Source: Brachynemurus nebulosus (lineage: Eukaryota; Arthropoda; Insecta; Neuroptera; Myrmeleontidae). Taken from it: DNA of 64,000 nt. Below are positions 1 to 12,693 of the stretch, piece after piece. Below the pieces are notes generated by a model that made no database searches, had not been told where the DNA came from, and saw only the letters and a program-made list of their open reading frames with translations. The translations under genes were made by a program, and so were the position numbers. Where the stretch lies: contig JAPWDM010000013.1 in the NCBI GenBank assembly GCA_035578155.1, positions 7,651,527 to 7,715,526 on the forward strand, written 5' to 3'. Every line of letters begins with the position of its first letter. Position 1 is the first letter of the stretch.

Positions 1-185
1 ATCAAAAGTAATTAAATCAAAAAAGGAAAGTAATTAAATCAAAAAGCAGTTTGTAACATCAGGGATCAGTTCCCATCAGGGTTTTTTTTAGCTTTTTCGT
101 CTGCAAAAGACGGAAAATTTTTTTAAGTTTGGTTATCCAGAAAAATTATAACGCTTCCAGTGCATCTTCATACATTATAATAAAT

Positions 186-570
186 AATACCCTTGTTGCA
201 GCATCCTGCATAACATAACGAATTTCCGTTTAAAAAGATTAGTTTTTCTCGGAATCTAATTGACATTATGGAATAATTTTTCAAAAATTTTTTTTATGTG
301 ATTTTTGCTCCTATTTTCAATGGTGTAAAAAGTCACAAAAACTTTTTTATTCGAGAAAATTTTGGTAAAAATTTTTTTCACCAAAAATGCCCAAAAGTCC
401 ATGTTACGGGTATCGGATGTGTCTAGTTGAAGAACTCATCCGATATTTGTGGACTTTCAACATTTTCACCAAATTTCATAAAAATAGGATATTTCGTTCG
501 AGAGTTATCGCGCGAATAGTGGGAGTAGAGTGGCTGTAATAGTTAAATTTTCATTTTGAAAATTCGGTAA
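186..570 (-). repeat. Family A dispersed repeat, copy A1 (no microsatellite)
   Basis: On the minus strand this matches the downstream module of the copies at 12221, 26576 and 54529, including the shared tract around ACTCTCGAACGAAATGTCC and the end motif GCAGGATGCTGC. It also keeps the far end of the other module: a GTGGCTGTAATAG tract, then a hairpin-like AAATTTTCATTTTGAAAATT and CGGTAA. The internal microsatellite and the CCCGGGTTCAAG part found in other copies are missing. It looks like an older, internally deleted copy. Confidence 0.75.
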
Positions 571-792
571 AAAGCTACGGACTGAATCCTGTACCCTATT
601 TTTGAAAACGTAGTAAATTTCATATATATCTGTTAATTTATGTATAATATTTTACATAAATAGGCATAACTCTAAAACTGCTCAGTACCTATTTAATTTT
701 CAAATTTTAGCTAACGATTCTTGGGATATAAAAAAATAAAAATACTAAGAATAGAAGCACCTTCTCTGAAAAACCTGAATAATCCCTTAATA

Positions 793-1014
793 CAGGGCCA
801 GGCCTAGCCGAAGTGGCGCCCGGGGCAGCGTTAAAAAGGGGCCCCCTGTAAAAGCATAAATATTTCCTTCAAACATTTTTCCTCCAAAACCAAAAACCAA
901 GTGACGAGCAAAAAAAACAACGTGAAATACCTAACTTTGGCGCCCTCTTAAATCACTTTTTGGCGCCCGGCTTCTGGCACGTGTCCCCGCTACCTCCCTC
1001 TAGATCCGGCCCTG
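793..1014. mobile_element. hAT-like MITE, family D copy D1
   Basis: This 222 bp element begins CAGGGCC and ends GGCCCTG. It is flanked by a perfect 8-bp duplication, CCTTAATA, at 785-792 and 1015-1022. An 8-bp duplication with CAGGG-type ends is the signature of the hAT superfamily. There is no transposase coding, so it is non-autonomous. Its interior is rich in GGCGCCC-type sequence, like D2. Confidence 0.85.
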
Positions 1015-1022
1015 CCTTAATA

Positions 1023-2060
1023 GGAATTAATTAAAATTTTTTAAAATTAATTAAACATGAGGCTTTCAAAACAACTTGATGAGGTTTTAATTTTTGTAAT
1101 CTCAGACAAAATCAAAACTTTCAATAATTCAGTGTTAAATGTGTTATATTTGTAGGTACATACCTACTTTTCTAACTATGTATTTAAGTAAAAAAGAAAG
1201 ATGTGCAGCTTATTGAATTTTATGATTTTTATCATTCTGAACAAATTATATGATTTATAATGTATTTTTCACACACAACAATGATACGTATGGTTAAACA
1301 CAATTATGTTAGACATCTTGTTACAGTGGTAGATGTCCCTGCGATAACACACAATTCCTCTGCATACAATTTTAAACAAAACAAAACAAAAAACAAAATG
1401 GGAAAAATTATCTAGATCCAAATGCACACATGTCATCTTGCGAAGACATAAGGACTCATGTTAATCAAAAAATTGAAGGTCCTCCGTCATAAAAAAATTA
1501 CACCTGGCGTCGCATAGAAAAACTAGTTGTCATCGTCGCTGGCCTGAATCCTTCCTGAGCCGTTCCTTAAAACAGTTGAAAATGATTTTTTTTGATTTTC
1601 ATTTGATTTTCATTTATTCATTGATAGTTGGTATTCCTTCCCCCATCCCCCATCCAAAAACAATTGTCTCTTATTCGAGTTTATCCTCTATTTTCATTTG
1701 TTTCTAACAGCAATGCCCTCCAGTTTCGTCCGTATTCAATTCCTCATACTATTTCCCTTCGCTCGCCAAACGGCTCAAAAGAATCCATATTAATATATCT
1801 AATTTCTACACTTTGAGACCTTTCCGTAGATACCCATTTTAATATTTATAAAATATTAAGCCCTGACCTAATAGAGCCTTGTGCGGATATTTTTAAAATT
1901 AGGTTTCATTCCATCGTAATTAGGCTTTTCTGTTATTCTTTTCAAATGTGAAATTATCGTGAAATAATTTTTGAATCTGAAATTTATATTTTTAAATTTT
2001 GCATTATCGTAAGCTGGGCAATATTTGTTTCTTCTTTTTGTCTTTATTTTCACATAGAAG
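1023..2060. other. Featureless A+T-rich DNA
   Basis: No gene, RNA or repeat boundary is recognised. A 62-codon open frame at 1628-1816 has no recognisable domain, and its length is unremarkable for this composition. Confidence 0.5.
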
Positions 2061-2075
2061 CAGTGGCGTAGCTAC
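2061..2075 (+). repeat. Possible hAT terminus fragment
   Basis: CAGTGGCGTAGCTAC resembles the CAGTGGCG-type ends of another hAT group and the element at 61088. No partner end or target duplication is visible, so it may be a truncated remnant next to D2. Confidence 0.3.
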
Positions 2076-2213
2076 AGTGGGACAAGTGAAGCAGTCCCTC
2101 CATGGTGCACGACGAAAAGTGTCGTAACAGCTAAAATATGGGCGCAAGGCGAAAAAGTAATTTTTTATTGAGAAGTTGTTTTTTATGTTGTAATTCTTAG
2201 AGCATGTAAAAGA

Positions 2214-2553
2214 CAGGGCCGTAACTAGGCTGGGGCAGCCGGGGCATTGCCCCGGCGCCCCAGCGAAAGGAGGTCCCCAAGAGAATACAAGAGATTCCAA
2301 ATTTCTCTAAATTTCTTGGCAAATTTTAAGGGCAGTATTTCTGTAAACCTAGGGCAGCAAACGAGCAAATGATTGAAAAACAAAAAAAGGTCACTGCTTC
2401 TTTATTTGCTGGGGGGAGTACTTTTAAGGGCGGTATTAGGGTGGCAAACGACTGACGAGCACAAAAAAGGTTGCCGTTTTTTTGCCAGGGGGCGGAATTT
2501 TTTGTTTTTTCCCGGGCGGCGTAGGGGCCCCTGAAGACTTAGTTACGGCCCTG
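2214..2553. mobile_element. hAT-like MITE, family D copy D2
   Basis: The 340 bp element runs from CAGGGCCGTAACTA to TTAGTTACGGCCCTG, so its inverted ends match over about 14 bp. It is flanked by GTAAAAGA (2206-2213) and GTGAAAGA (2554-2561), an 8-bp duplication with one mismatch. No coding capacity is seen. Confidence 0.85.
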
Positions 2554-2561
2554 GTGAAAGA

Positions 2562-4177
2562 AACTTAGAAATTGCTTACTTTATTGCTCACCAGTGATAT
2601 TTCTAGGGTACAAAACTTGTAGCCTCAATAAGGAGTATCGTGATAATTTTAACTGGATATGTTAACCAAACCTCTAAAGTATAAATTTGCGAAGTTTCAT
2701 ACGAATCTGTCCAGTAGTTTTTATGTCAACCGTGCACATAGAAAACCCAACTTACCATTTTATTATATATACATATAAATAGATGTGTTACAGTCTCCCA
2801 AACTCATAAAAATGTTGACATATTGTACCTACCTTGTCGTAAGTGTGAAGTAAAAATTTGTCGCCGGTTCTATATGCAGCCAACCAAGCAGCCAGCCAAA
2901 AAGTAAATATAGATGTAACATGATGATATGGTCCATCGCGTAGCGCTTTCGTGCGGAAATTTTAAAGTGTCTGGATTTTAATATTGACTTTCAATACTTG
3001 TTTGTTATACCAACATTACATGGCACATAGACGGGTGAAGAAGAACTACACAGACATCTTACGAACTAACCAATAAGTGGAATAATATTATGGTAATACG
3101 TAAAACATATATAAAAATATATTGATGAAAATATAATTTTATATCGATACGAAAATGAGGCATTTGCAAATGTCAAAACTTGTTATAGATATTGTTATTC
3201 AAATGAAATAACTTGAAGATATACGGGTGTTTTGTAGAAAAAAATTATATGAAAACTGGGAATAATGTCTTCGGTGTATTATTGTTGAGGATATCATTCA
3301 GGATTTACACGTAATATTTTTTTCTTTAGCGTAAGAGCTTGCGTTTTTCTAAAATACAAATATAATGTGTTTTCGGTATCAGGAAATTTATTTATGAAAA
3401 TTGATAAGTACACTTTCTTTCCTACTTCTAGTCCGTATAAGAGTCTATCTAGAACAAAATTACGCAACCTCTTTGGCTCCTATGTGACTGATAGAAAAAA
3501 ATATCTTCAATCGGCAACATTTTGATTTTAAAATAGTCTTTTGTGAATAGTTTGTGAAAGATTTTTCACTGGAATTTTCAAAAAGTCATAAATGATATAT
3601 TTTGTTACTAAAATTTGAATTCTTTGGGACTAAAAATGATAGTTTATTCCCCATTATGAAAGACTAAAGTATGTATTTTATCTCAAAAATTACAAAAATA
3701 TGTTGCTTCTTGGGAGAGAAAATTCCTTTTGTATCTTAAAATTTCTACTTTCATATTGACAAAATAGAATATCTATAAATCCTTTCATTTGTTTGAAATT
3801 TTGAGAATCTGATTAGGTGAATTTGTGAACGCAAGGTGACATTACGCCTTAAACTGATAAAAGTGAATTTCGAGGAAGATTTTATAAGATAAGTCAACAA
3901 TAATTTTACACTATTATAATAATAATATTAAACATGACGAGGTGGTTGCATTATAGAAAATGATTGTTATAAACTTAAAAGTAAAATATTAAATTACATG
4001 AGACAAGTAATAATAATTCATTTTTGCTGTAATTTTAATGGAATATCATCTACCTATAGCTAGCTTGCGCAGAATGAGAAACCTGTACGGAACTAATCAT
4101 TATAAATATTGTTTAAAACAAATACCCAAGTACCTTCACATACCTATCACAATATATAGGTACTTTAAAGTTTAAAC
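2562..4177. other. Mostly featureless A+T-rich DNA
   Basis: No gene is recognised. Around 2680-2735 the phrase GTCCAGTAGTTTTTATGT, preceded by a 'gaagtttcatacgaat' stretch, recalls 3' regions of insect mobile elements (compare 61600), but no boundaries are defined. Confidence 0.4.
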
Positions 4178-4180
4178 TAA

Positions 4181-4630
4181 AGCCGGTTCTACACGATGCT
4201 ACGAACGTTTCTTCCAACGTTCGATCGAACGTTTGATGCAAGTAAGTTCGACAGTTGGTGCTGTGAATGTTCCTGCTACACGGTGTATCGAGTGTTTGAT
4301 CCAGTACATATAATGTTTTGGTACAAACGTTTATTCAGTGGACGAGGATATTATCTGTCTGATGTTATTTCTAATGTTATACACTGATTTTGTCTCTCTT
4401 CATATGAACGATTCGTGTAGTTGTTGAATCGAACCAACGAACATTGTCCTTCAAACGTTGCAAGCACCCCCTTTGACTCGGTGCAAGAATACCGACATCG
4501 GCTGGAACATGGCCAAATGCGAACGTTCAACGCTGGACATTCGAAGCTCGTGGGTTCGAACAACGGTGATGTGACGAATCATCAAACGTCCAATGTTGGA
4601 AGGTGTTCGTAGGATCGTGTAGAACCGGCT
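4181..4630. mobile_element. PIF/Harbinger-like MITE
   Basis: The 450 bp element has long inverted ends: AGCCGGTTCTACACGAT is identical at both ends, and similarity continues through CTACGAAC. It is flanked by TAA at 4178-4180 and 4631-4633. A 3-bp TAA/TTA duplication is typical of PIF/Harbinger elements. The interior carries several GAACGTT-type motifs in both orientations. The open frames inside it are by-products of the repeat, not genes. Confidence 0.8.
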
Positions 4631-4864
4631 TAATAAGAATATTTTTTATTTCCTCTGCTGAGAATAGCATAATATTACGTTAGTAATTGAAGCCAATAAT
4701 GTATATTTATAAGTATAATGGAAACTTAAAAATTGACACACTCTTTTTATGTTGTTTTCCTGGAATACACCAGGAAGTTATAGAAATCCAGAAAATTAAA
4801 TTAATTCTCTTTTAGTATTTTAGATGGACTTTAGACAATAAAGACTAATTTTTTTTAAGGTTTC

Positions 4865-4972
4865 GGGCGTCGGACGTTTCCTATTAGAGAATTCCTCTAA
4901 GAGTCGAGGACTGTCAAAGTTTTCACTAAGTTTCGTAAAAATAGAATATTTCGTTCGAGAGTTATCGATTTA
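4865..4972 (-). repeat. Family A fragment
   Basis: On the minus strand it shares the family A tract that runs from the 'cgataactctcgaacgaaa' block into the 'gtcc' and 'cgatg' blocks, with strong divergence. Neither terminus is preserved. Confidence 0.5.
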
Positions 4973-5164
4973 TAAATTTTTTTGATCGGCTCTTTTTTGT
5001 AACTATAGGAAAAAGAATGGTAAATGTTGCTTATGCGTCCAGTTACCTGTTATGTAAACGCAAACTTACGGTTCAAGTGGTTGAAAAAAATAAGTTCCAA
5101 AAAAATTAAATGCAAATACTAATATATAATCTTGTTAAAAACTGATTTAACTAATAATGAAACC

Positions 5165-5236
5165 ATTTATTTCCAGTATTGTACAGAACCCTGGATGTGC
5201 AAGGCAGACTTGCACTTACCGAATTTGTTAAACTTA
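5165..5236 (+). repeat. Terminal fragment of a GGAACCCT-type insect repeat
   Basis: The stretch with AGAACCCTGGATG followed by GCAGACTTGCACTT resembles the 3' end of a repeat family common in insect genomes, whose end reads roughly GGAACCCT...GACTCGCACTTGG. A longer relative lies at 55153-55980. The class assignment is from memory and uncertain. Confidence 0.4.
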
Positions 5237-5239
5237 GAG

Positions 5240-8083
5240 GAAGATATTTTTGAATAAACAAAGTTAAAAATAAACAGATAAAAAATTTTACAGAAGAACA
5301 TTTGTCACTTGAATCTTGAACGAAATGACAATGAAAAAAAAAATAATCCTTAAGAATAATATTAAAAATTCTTCTCCCAGAAATAACGAGGTATATCAAA
5401 GGTAAAAAAAAGGAAGAAATCTTTCAAAAGCACTTTTAGTTTTTTTTTCTTTGGTTGCTAATAGCATGTTTTGATTCCATTGTAGTAAAAACCTCTATAC
5501 CTAAACTTGTTTATTCAGAATTAAATCTTTGCAAAAACGATAAGTGATATTTTTACATGAAATTAAAGTTTTAATTGTTGTTTATTTTGCAACACGTACA
5601 AATACCAATTATTTCCAATCTGTTTAATTCAATAAAAGGGACAAATTTGTTTCGTTTCACCTAAACAAATATTTATTTTGGTTTAATCATTTACTTCACC
5701 CCTCACCCTGAATGATACATCCTTATTTTTTGTAATCCCTTGAAGCTTATACATATACCTGAGAGACAATCGATTATTGTCTGAGACACTAATTTGTAAG
5801 ACAATAGTCAATTTAAAATTCGAAATATCATTTATTATCCTTAATGCCCGACCAGAATCACTATAGACTTCACAAAATATTATTATCATTATGAATAGAT
5901 AAATATATTCATATGCAATGAGTAAGACAAAGAACAATCCATCCTTTTCTTTAGCCATTGCGTGATCACTTACGTTGATTGATGTTTTAAAGTGATCATT
6001 CAGATTAAAATACATAGTGGACCAATTGAAAGCGTGAAATAGTTTTCAATTATAAAATAAATCAAATATTCAATTTGGTCGATTTTAATCAGTCTCTGTC
6101 TATCTGTCTCTCTCTGACGGACTACTTGTCCGTCGTTTTAAAAAAAAATTTAATTCTTTGTACCTACACGGTTGAATCTGACAATACGCACAGTAGGTGT
6201 ACAAATGTTTCTTTTTTTTTTTTTTTTATTGATAAGTTCTTATATCACGGTCTTACCAATAATATCAGTCGAATTATAGTGAACGCTCAAAGTCATGGCT
6301 ATTTTTGGACTTTGTTTAGGTTTGTGTACATTTATTGGGTGGAAAATGTGATAAGTTTTATGGTATTCCAACGAAAACAATAATAGATCATAGGATATTT
6401 ACTTCAGTGGATCTTACAGCAGTTAAAAGAATAATAATTTATTGTTAATTAAATTTTATCTGAAAAATGAATATAACAAAATTTGATGCTTTCCAAACAT
6501 TTCCAGTATTCGTATCGAGTTCTCGAATTTTTTAAACTAATCCCTCGGAATCATTAAAATTAAATCACTAGAACTTTATTTTCGGTTGATACTACAACAG
6601 TTGATAGTAAAACTAGGGGGATAGAGGTAGTAGAAAATTACCTCAGTTCCAATAAAAAAACTTTAATTTCTGCGAAAAAATTAGATTCAGCAAAAATAAA
6701 AGTTGAATCAAAAATACTCGGAAAAAATTTTCAAGTGCAAAAAAATTAAGATTTTCCGGTTTAAAAAGAAAACTTGAGCTCGTGGACAAAAGTTGTCAGT
6801 GTAAGAAATGTCCAAACTAAAAAAACACAAGATTTTCATCGCAGACTTCTGCTGAGAGACACTGTCAGCTATTAACGAAGGACATTATTCGGGAGTCCGA
6901 GTTCAATCTTCTATTTTAATTAAAATTTATATTCAGAAACTTCATTTTCGGATAATCCTATGGAGTTTTAATTTTTTCACAAATGAAAAAGCCTATAACG
7001 AAAAGTATTTATCCAAAAATTGACTTGATGATGTCACCAGGTAAAATTTTTAAATAACACATTTGAATCTATTTTACGATTTTTTTCATCATTTAATAAT
7101 TTGGTAGTAAATTTTTCATTTGCGATTAATTATGAAACCCATGGAGTTCTTAAAATACTTCGAGAGACAGAAAAACAAAAATTTGGAAATATTTCGAATA
7201 AATTTACATTAAATTCAAATACTGTACATGACTTTCCGTATCTTTATATTACGATTGCCGTTGATCGCCTTGATATTTAACGTCCACTACAATAAAGTCA
7301 AGCAGATATGTCTTGAGTCACTTATACATTGTACTATGGATGATTTTCTGTTTGCCAGATTTGACATAATTTATTATTTATTTGTTATATTAAGTCAATT
7401 GTTGTTAAAATTGATACTTTAAGTGTAGTTTAAATGTAAGTAGTTTTTTTTTTTCAACTATTCTCAAGTCTCACAGAGAAGCGCTTCCACAAAAAAAATT
7501 TTATTGTTTAATTTTTAAACGAAATGAAAAAAGTTTGATACCATTATTTATAATAAATAAATTTTTGTTTTGCGCGCTGCTGAATGTTGTCCAATTTTTG
7601 ATTGTTTTGATGAAAGATAAATTTTTTAAATTAATTTTGTTTTTTTGAATGTTTATTTGATTTAATAATGGCACGACTATCATGATTTGTGTCCACAGTG
7701 CGGTAAAAAATTGTGGGTGTACCTACAATTTTTTTGTACCTCGATTGCTATAACCTTATAACCAGGAACTTTATTACAAACATATACGTATCTATGTAGG
7801 TTAGGTTCAATAGAGATTGTTTTTTTATCCAAGAAACAAACCAGCAATTAATATACAGCACAATACATAAATTATCTTTTACAATGTAGGTGTCATGCTT
7901 CAACTTATAACGGTTTTGAATTTTTTTCTAATAAATTAAAGAAACTTGAAAGATTAGCATTTTTAATTAACTGATAATTTATAATAATTTGGCTCATCTT
8001 TATTGATTCATTGAAAATTATTTGCGTTTTTTATTTTATTATTTCACATATGTAACGTCATTGTAGTTAAGTGACAGTTAGCT
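5240..8083. other. No recognised gene; one 110-codon open frame
   Basis: A minus-strand open frame at 5683-6015 (110 codons) has a hydrophobic stretch near residues 28-48, then a more polar C-terminal half. It could be a chance frame or a piece of an exon. I recognise no domain, no clear splice sites and no conserved neighbour. The rest is A+T-rich sequence with homopolymer runs and no repeat I could delimit. Confidence 0.3.
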
Positions 8084-8091
8084 GTATATGC

Positions 8092-8306
8092 CAGGGCCAG
8101 ATTAGCCAAGTAGGCCTACTTAGGCCATGGCCTAGGGGCGGCAAAAGTTGTAATTGACGTCTCTTTTTTGCTCGCCAGTTACTTTTTTTAAGAGAAAGTT
8201 CGAAAAAAAAGTAGGAAAATTTACCATTTTTTTTCTCTTTAAAAGAAAGATAGGGGCGGTATTTTTCATGATGCCTAGCGGGGCACTTAGGGCTAATCCG
8301 GCCCTG
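8092..8306. mobile_element. hAT-like MITE, family D copy D3
   Basis: The 215 bp element has CAGGGCC...GGCCCTG ends and an imperfect 8-bp duplication, GTATATGC (8084-8091) against GTATACGT (8307-8314). The interior shares GGCCTAGGGG and CTCGCCAGTTAC-type blocks with D4. Two overlapping antisense open frames of about 90 codons cross it and are artefacts. Confidence 0.8.
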
Positions 8307-8678
8307 GTATACGTTGTACTTTTATCAACACCATTGTCAGCAAAAACCGTATATTCTATGTCGTTTGGACACAATCGTAGCACATACTTAAAGAAATTAT
8401 TTCTAAAATGCAATTATTCGAGAACATAAAATAAAATTATCCAGTTTTTAAAAACTTTATGACGTAAATAGAAAATGGAAGTGGTTCGGGAAGGGGACTA
8501 GTATTTGATAGATCTGCAACCATTTTCTTGAAAAATTATGCCGATATTCATTCGGAACTGTTCGGAAGCGCAACCGTAAAAAAAATCTTCACAAGCAGAC
8601 CTGTAAGATTACTGCACACCGCTTCTGATATTTTAAAATAAAATAAAAGACCATTTCGCTGCTTCCACATCATTATTT

Positions 8679-9395
8679 TGCTTCCGAGACTACTAAAGTA
8701 GCGGAAGCATTGTGATCACTTTTGAAAAATAAAAAATTTTTTCTCTCCAAAATCAAATTTTTTACGCACATTTTACGTTTTAGAGCTTCCTGAACAATTT
8801 TGGTTTGGGCTGTCCGTCTGTCTGTCCGTCTGTGTGTCTCCAATTTTGCACCAAGTGGCATAACTTCCGAACTATTCGATTGTTTTTAATGAAATTTTCA
8901 GAAATTATGCAGTTTGGCTCCGCGATGGTCCCCTATGAATTTAATCAAAATCGGAGTAACGGTAGCAACGCCGCTACCATGTCATTCCAAAATTGCACCA
9001 AGTGGCATAACTTCGGAACTACTCAATTGTTTTTTATGAAATTTTCAGAAATTATGTAGTTTGGTTCCTATATGGTCCCCTATGAATTTAATCGAAATCG
9101 AGTAACGGTAGCTACGCCGCTACCATGAAGCCCCATTAAATGTCAATATCTTATTTGCTGCTAGTCCTATCTCGCTCAAATTTTTAGGGTATATTGGGGG
9201 TTAGTTTCTAAAATATTTTTGCTATTATTTTATAATTTAGCCTTTAAGTCTTTTGAGTTACAACAGTTTTTTATAAACTTCAAGGCGAAAATATAATTTC
9301 ACGGTATATAATATGTATATTTGGTAAAATACTGTTTTAAAGCCTTTTACGACTACGAGGAAGCTGTGTGCCCACCCTATTGGCAGCGTATTTTT
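8679..9395 (+). repeat. Family B dispersed repeat, copy B1
   Basis: This 717 bp unit is nearly identical to 48996-49712 and 59174-59880. It starts with a long hairpin, GCTTCCG...CGGAAGC, with an inner CTACT/AGTAG stem. A pyrimidine-rich CTGTCCGTCTGTCTG tract follows. Then come two diverged direct copies of a ~145 bp segment, each ending in a GGTAGC...GCTACC hairpin. It ends near GGCAGCGTATTTTT. No inverted ends, target duplication or coding region is clear, so the class is unknown. The open frames in it are translations of the repeat. Confidence 0.85.
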
Positions 9396-10410
9396 TTTTG
9401 AACTTACAAAATAGATATGTCTTTAATTTTGAACGATACTGTACCCGTTACGTAAAACAACCAAAAAAAAAAAGTAATATCAATTTAAATGTCAGTAAAT
9501 CGAAGCAAAATGGTTATTAATTGTTTCAATAATTACTGATTAGTGATACTAGAATGGGATGTCTAAATTTTAATTTAGATTAAAACCAGAATGGAAAAGA
9601 GTTGAACGATAAATAATACAAAGATAAAGAACGCAGATAGAATATAAATGAGAAATTTAAATAGATATCTACATACATACATGCGTTTGACTTAATTCTC
9701 TTACGAAATTCTTTCACAGCCAATTTTTGTCAAAAAAATGTCTGTACATCGCCAGAAAAATTACCTTAAAGCTTTTTATTTATGAAACCCATCCTTTTTG
9801 AAGTGCACCAGAAACGTATTCCCCCAATTGCTACGCTACTGTGTCCATGGTTTATTATGATTTACAATGACTACACATTTAAATGAGAAGAACGATTCAG
9901 TCATATCAATCATACTCAATCTAAATTACACCGGGAAAACGTTAAACATGATCTTCAAAATAAAAAAAAAAAAAAAAAACATTACATGCTATATTAATAA
10001 ACAAAGCTGTATATAGGCATAGTGGACACTTCCAAGGGAACTTACCGTCATGGCTAGAAGACTAGAATAGACAAAATGAAATATGGTTGTACCAGGAATT
10101 TTTGTCTCAAACGAAATTTATCATTAAAAAAAAATGAATTAATTAATGATAAAAAGAAAATGAAAAATGGTTTTGTTCCTTCTAAGGCAATTGTTATTAT
10201 TCAGAAATTTAAAAGAACTGTTGAATTATTCAGTGTTTTAAAATTCTAAAACATGCGTCGAGAATTTAGTGAAACATCTCGCGATCCAAAACGACCTGTT
10301 GTGAGTTCAAACGTACTAAAAACTTGTGATGCGTTTTGATTTTATTTTGGTAGAATTCAAGCTAGACCTCGAATTTGGCCTTGATTTTCTCAAGAAAAAT
10401 CTTACGCAAT
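9396..10410. other. Featureless A+T-rich DNA
   Basis: There is an A18 tract around 9961. Near 9827 a GCTACGCTACTG motif resembles a hAT-type end without a partner. Nothing else is recognised. Confidence 0.4.
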
Positions 10411-10640
10411 CTTGTATTTTACTTCCAAGACTGCTAAAGTTATGATAACATTGTGATCGCTTTTGAAATATGAAAATTTTGCTTTAAATTTTCAAACGCC
10501 CTTTACGTTTTAGAGTTCTTGGGTGTCCGAAAATCCTATCAAGTGGCATAACTTCGAAACAATTCCATCGTTTTTAATAAAAATTTTCAGAAATTGTGCG
10601 GTTTGGTTCCTAGATGGCTCCAGGTAATTATTTTCGTGGA
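10411..10640 (+). repeat. Degenerate family B relative
   Basis: The order of blocks follows family B: a CTTCCAAGACTGCTAAAG-like start, TTTTACGTTTTAGAG, AAGTGGCATAACTTCG, and TTTTCAGAAATT...GTTTGG. Divergence and small deletions are much greater than in the three full copies. It is probably an old insertion or a related subfamily. Confidence 0.6.
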
Positions 10641-12220
10641 AATTTTAGAGAGTACTTGAAGGTTAAGGTATATTCACTCCCCTATTGATACAACCAGAGT
10701 TATGATAATTATTGGGTATGAGCAAATGTAAAGTATGTTAACTCTGGGTGCACAGAATGGACTCCTCGTTTTTCTTGTTAACTATAAAAGCAAAAAGCTT
10801 TTAATGTCAATTTTTTGCAATCATCTGACGGTTCGAAACGTCAAATAATCTTTGCTATGGTTTCTTTAATGTTTCCTAAAAATTGATTCGACATTAACTC
10901 TTTTATTACCGTTGCATATTCCAATATTTTAGATAAAAAATTTAATATCTCTATAACTATAATTGTAAGTTTGGTCCGTTTTGCTTAATTTATTTACAAT
11001 ATGACCGCTCTTTACTATACAGCCTCCAGTTACCGATATAAGACAATGCACACTCTTCAGCTGAATTTTTTCTAAAAATTAGTATGACGACCTGAGCTCG
11101 TCACTAGTCCTAAAGGGGTTAAAAAGAAAGTTACGGCATCCGGTCTTTTCGTAGTTTTTATACTTATATACCCGATTAGAAAACGTTAAGCAGCAGTCCC
11201 TCGTATCCTTGTCTTAAAGTTGTTGTTGTTTCACACATGAGGTTAATAATATGATAAAGCAGCACGATAAAACCCACGGTCCGACCAAAAAGATCACCTA
11301 AACACAATTCTTTGACTCAATAGCTACTTAATTTATACTTTTTAATACTTATGACATGTACGACTGATCGTTCTAGTTACAGCAGACCTTAATATTTAAA
11401 CAACTCTTTAAGTATTACTATGGAAAAATAGAGAATTGTCATTCGTACAAGACTTGAAATACAAATTTTAACAAAAATCCACCTAGTATTACATTAAAAT
11501 AACAAAAATATTTTCATAAACGTTCTTCCATTCTTTGTTTCACGTACACAAAAAAAAAATTTACTCAATTCCTCTCCCCGACACACTAAGGTTGAAGGTC
11601 CCAAAAACTGAGTACTTACTTCTGTACACGCAGCGGGTGCTCACGAATGGATGGATCACAGTAGGCCATACTACAACAACAGAGGAGACCACATACTGGA
11701 TCTATTTCTATATTGTTACAGCGTTAGTGAGATTATACGAGCAGTGCTAGCCCCATACAAGGAATACCGCGATTGTACTATGTCGACTGACTTGAACTTG
11801 TATTTCGAGATTATTTTTTGATAAAAAAAAATTTTTTATGTAAAATAAAAATAAATACGCGAGCAAAAGTCGACAGTTAAATTGTTTTAGTATATACAAA
11901 AAAAAAACAACTTGTAATATTTAGAGCACTTTCAGTTTTTTTTGTTTATTTCAATTACGTAATTTTTTTGTTTTCTTTGCCGGCCATTTTGTTGTTTTGA
12001 CAGTATAGGAAGATTTCTCATTGATCTGGATTTGATTGATTACGGTATCGTGTGATCTTTGAGCACGAATTGAAAGTGAAAGACATCTTCATTTGGGTTT
12101 ATTTCAATTTTTTTTTTGGTTGGGTAAACATTAAAGATTAGATACTTATTGTTTGCAAAAAGATGGGCTAAGAATGAGTCTGGTTCGCACAATTACGATA
12201 CCGTACAGTAATTAAACTTT
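10641..12220. other. No recognised feature
   Basis: I see no gene or delimited repeat. A 71-codon frame at 11535-11750 shows no recognisable domain. Confidence 0.4.
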
Positions 12221-12693
12221 TAGCGAATTTCCAGAATGGAATTCAGCTATTACAGCCACTGTCGTGACGCGACTTGAACCCGGGACTATGGCAGAAATTT
12301 GTTTTGAGGTCCCTAGAAACCGAAAATAATATTCACTAAAATTTATGCATATGTATATATGTGTCCGCGCGATAACTATCGAACGAAGTATCCCCTATTT
12401 ACGAAATTTGTGAAAACATTGGAAATCTCAAACCATTGGATGAGTTCTTCAGTCAGACAGGTCAGATGCCAGGAACATGGTTTTTGTTCTTGCAAAAAAT
12501 TAATTTTTTGGCAAAATTTCCACGTATTCAAAAATTTTTGCCAAATTTTTGTACACCATTTAAATGAGGAGAAAAAATTACATAAAAAAGCCCTTTAAAC
12601 TATTGTTCTATGTCAACTAGTTTCCGAGAAAAACTAATTTTTATAAACGGAAAATCGCTATGTTATGCAGTATGCTGCGACAGAGGTATTTTT
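12221..12693 (+). repeat. Family A dispersed repeat, copy A2
   Basis: It starts TAGCGAATTTCCAGAATGG, which forms a hairpin with the GGAATTC that follows. A CGCGACTTGAACCCGGG tract comes next, whose minus strand resembles a pol III B box. A short TA/TATG tract near 12346-12362 separates this from the second module, GTGTCCGCGCGATAACT... to GCTGCGACAGAGGTATTT. The same order is seen at 26576 and 54529. Confidence 0.8.

Noticed and set aside
4196..4612. Three open frames of 63-70 codons
   Set aside because: They lie wholly inside the PIF/Harbinger-like MITE, on both strands, with no domain.
8673..9059. Conserved open frames on both strands, repeated at 48921-49376 and 59159-59542
   Set aside because: Conservation is explained by the near-identical family B DNA; both strands are equally conserved and the CTGTCCGTCTG tract gives the low-complexity peptide.
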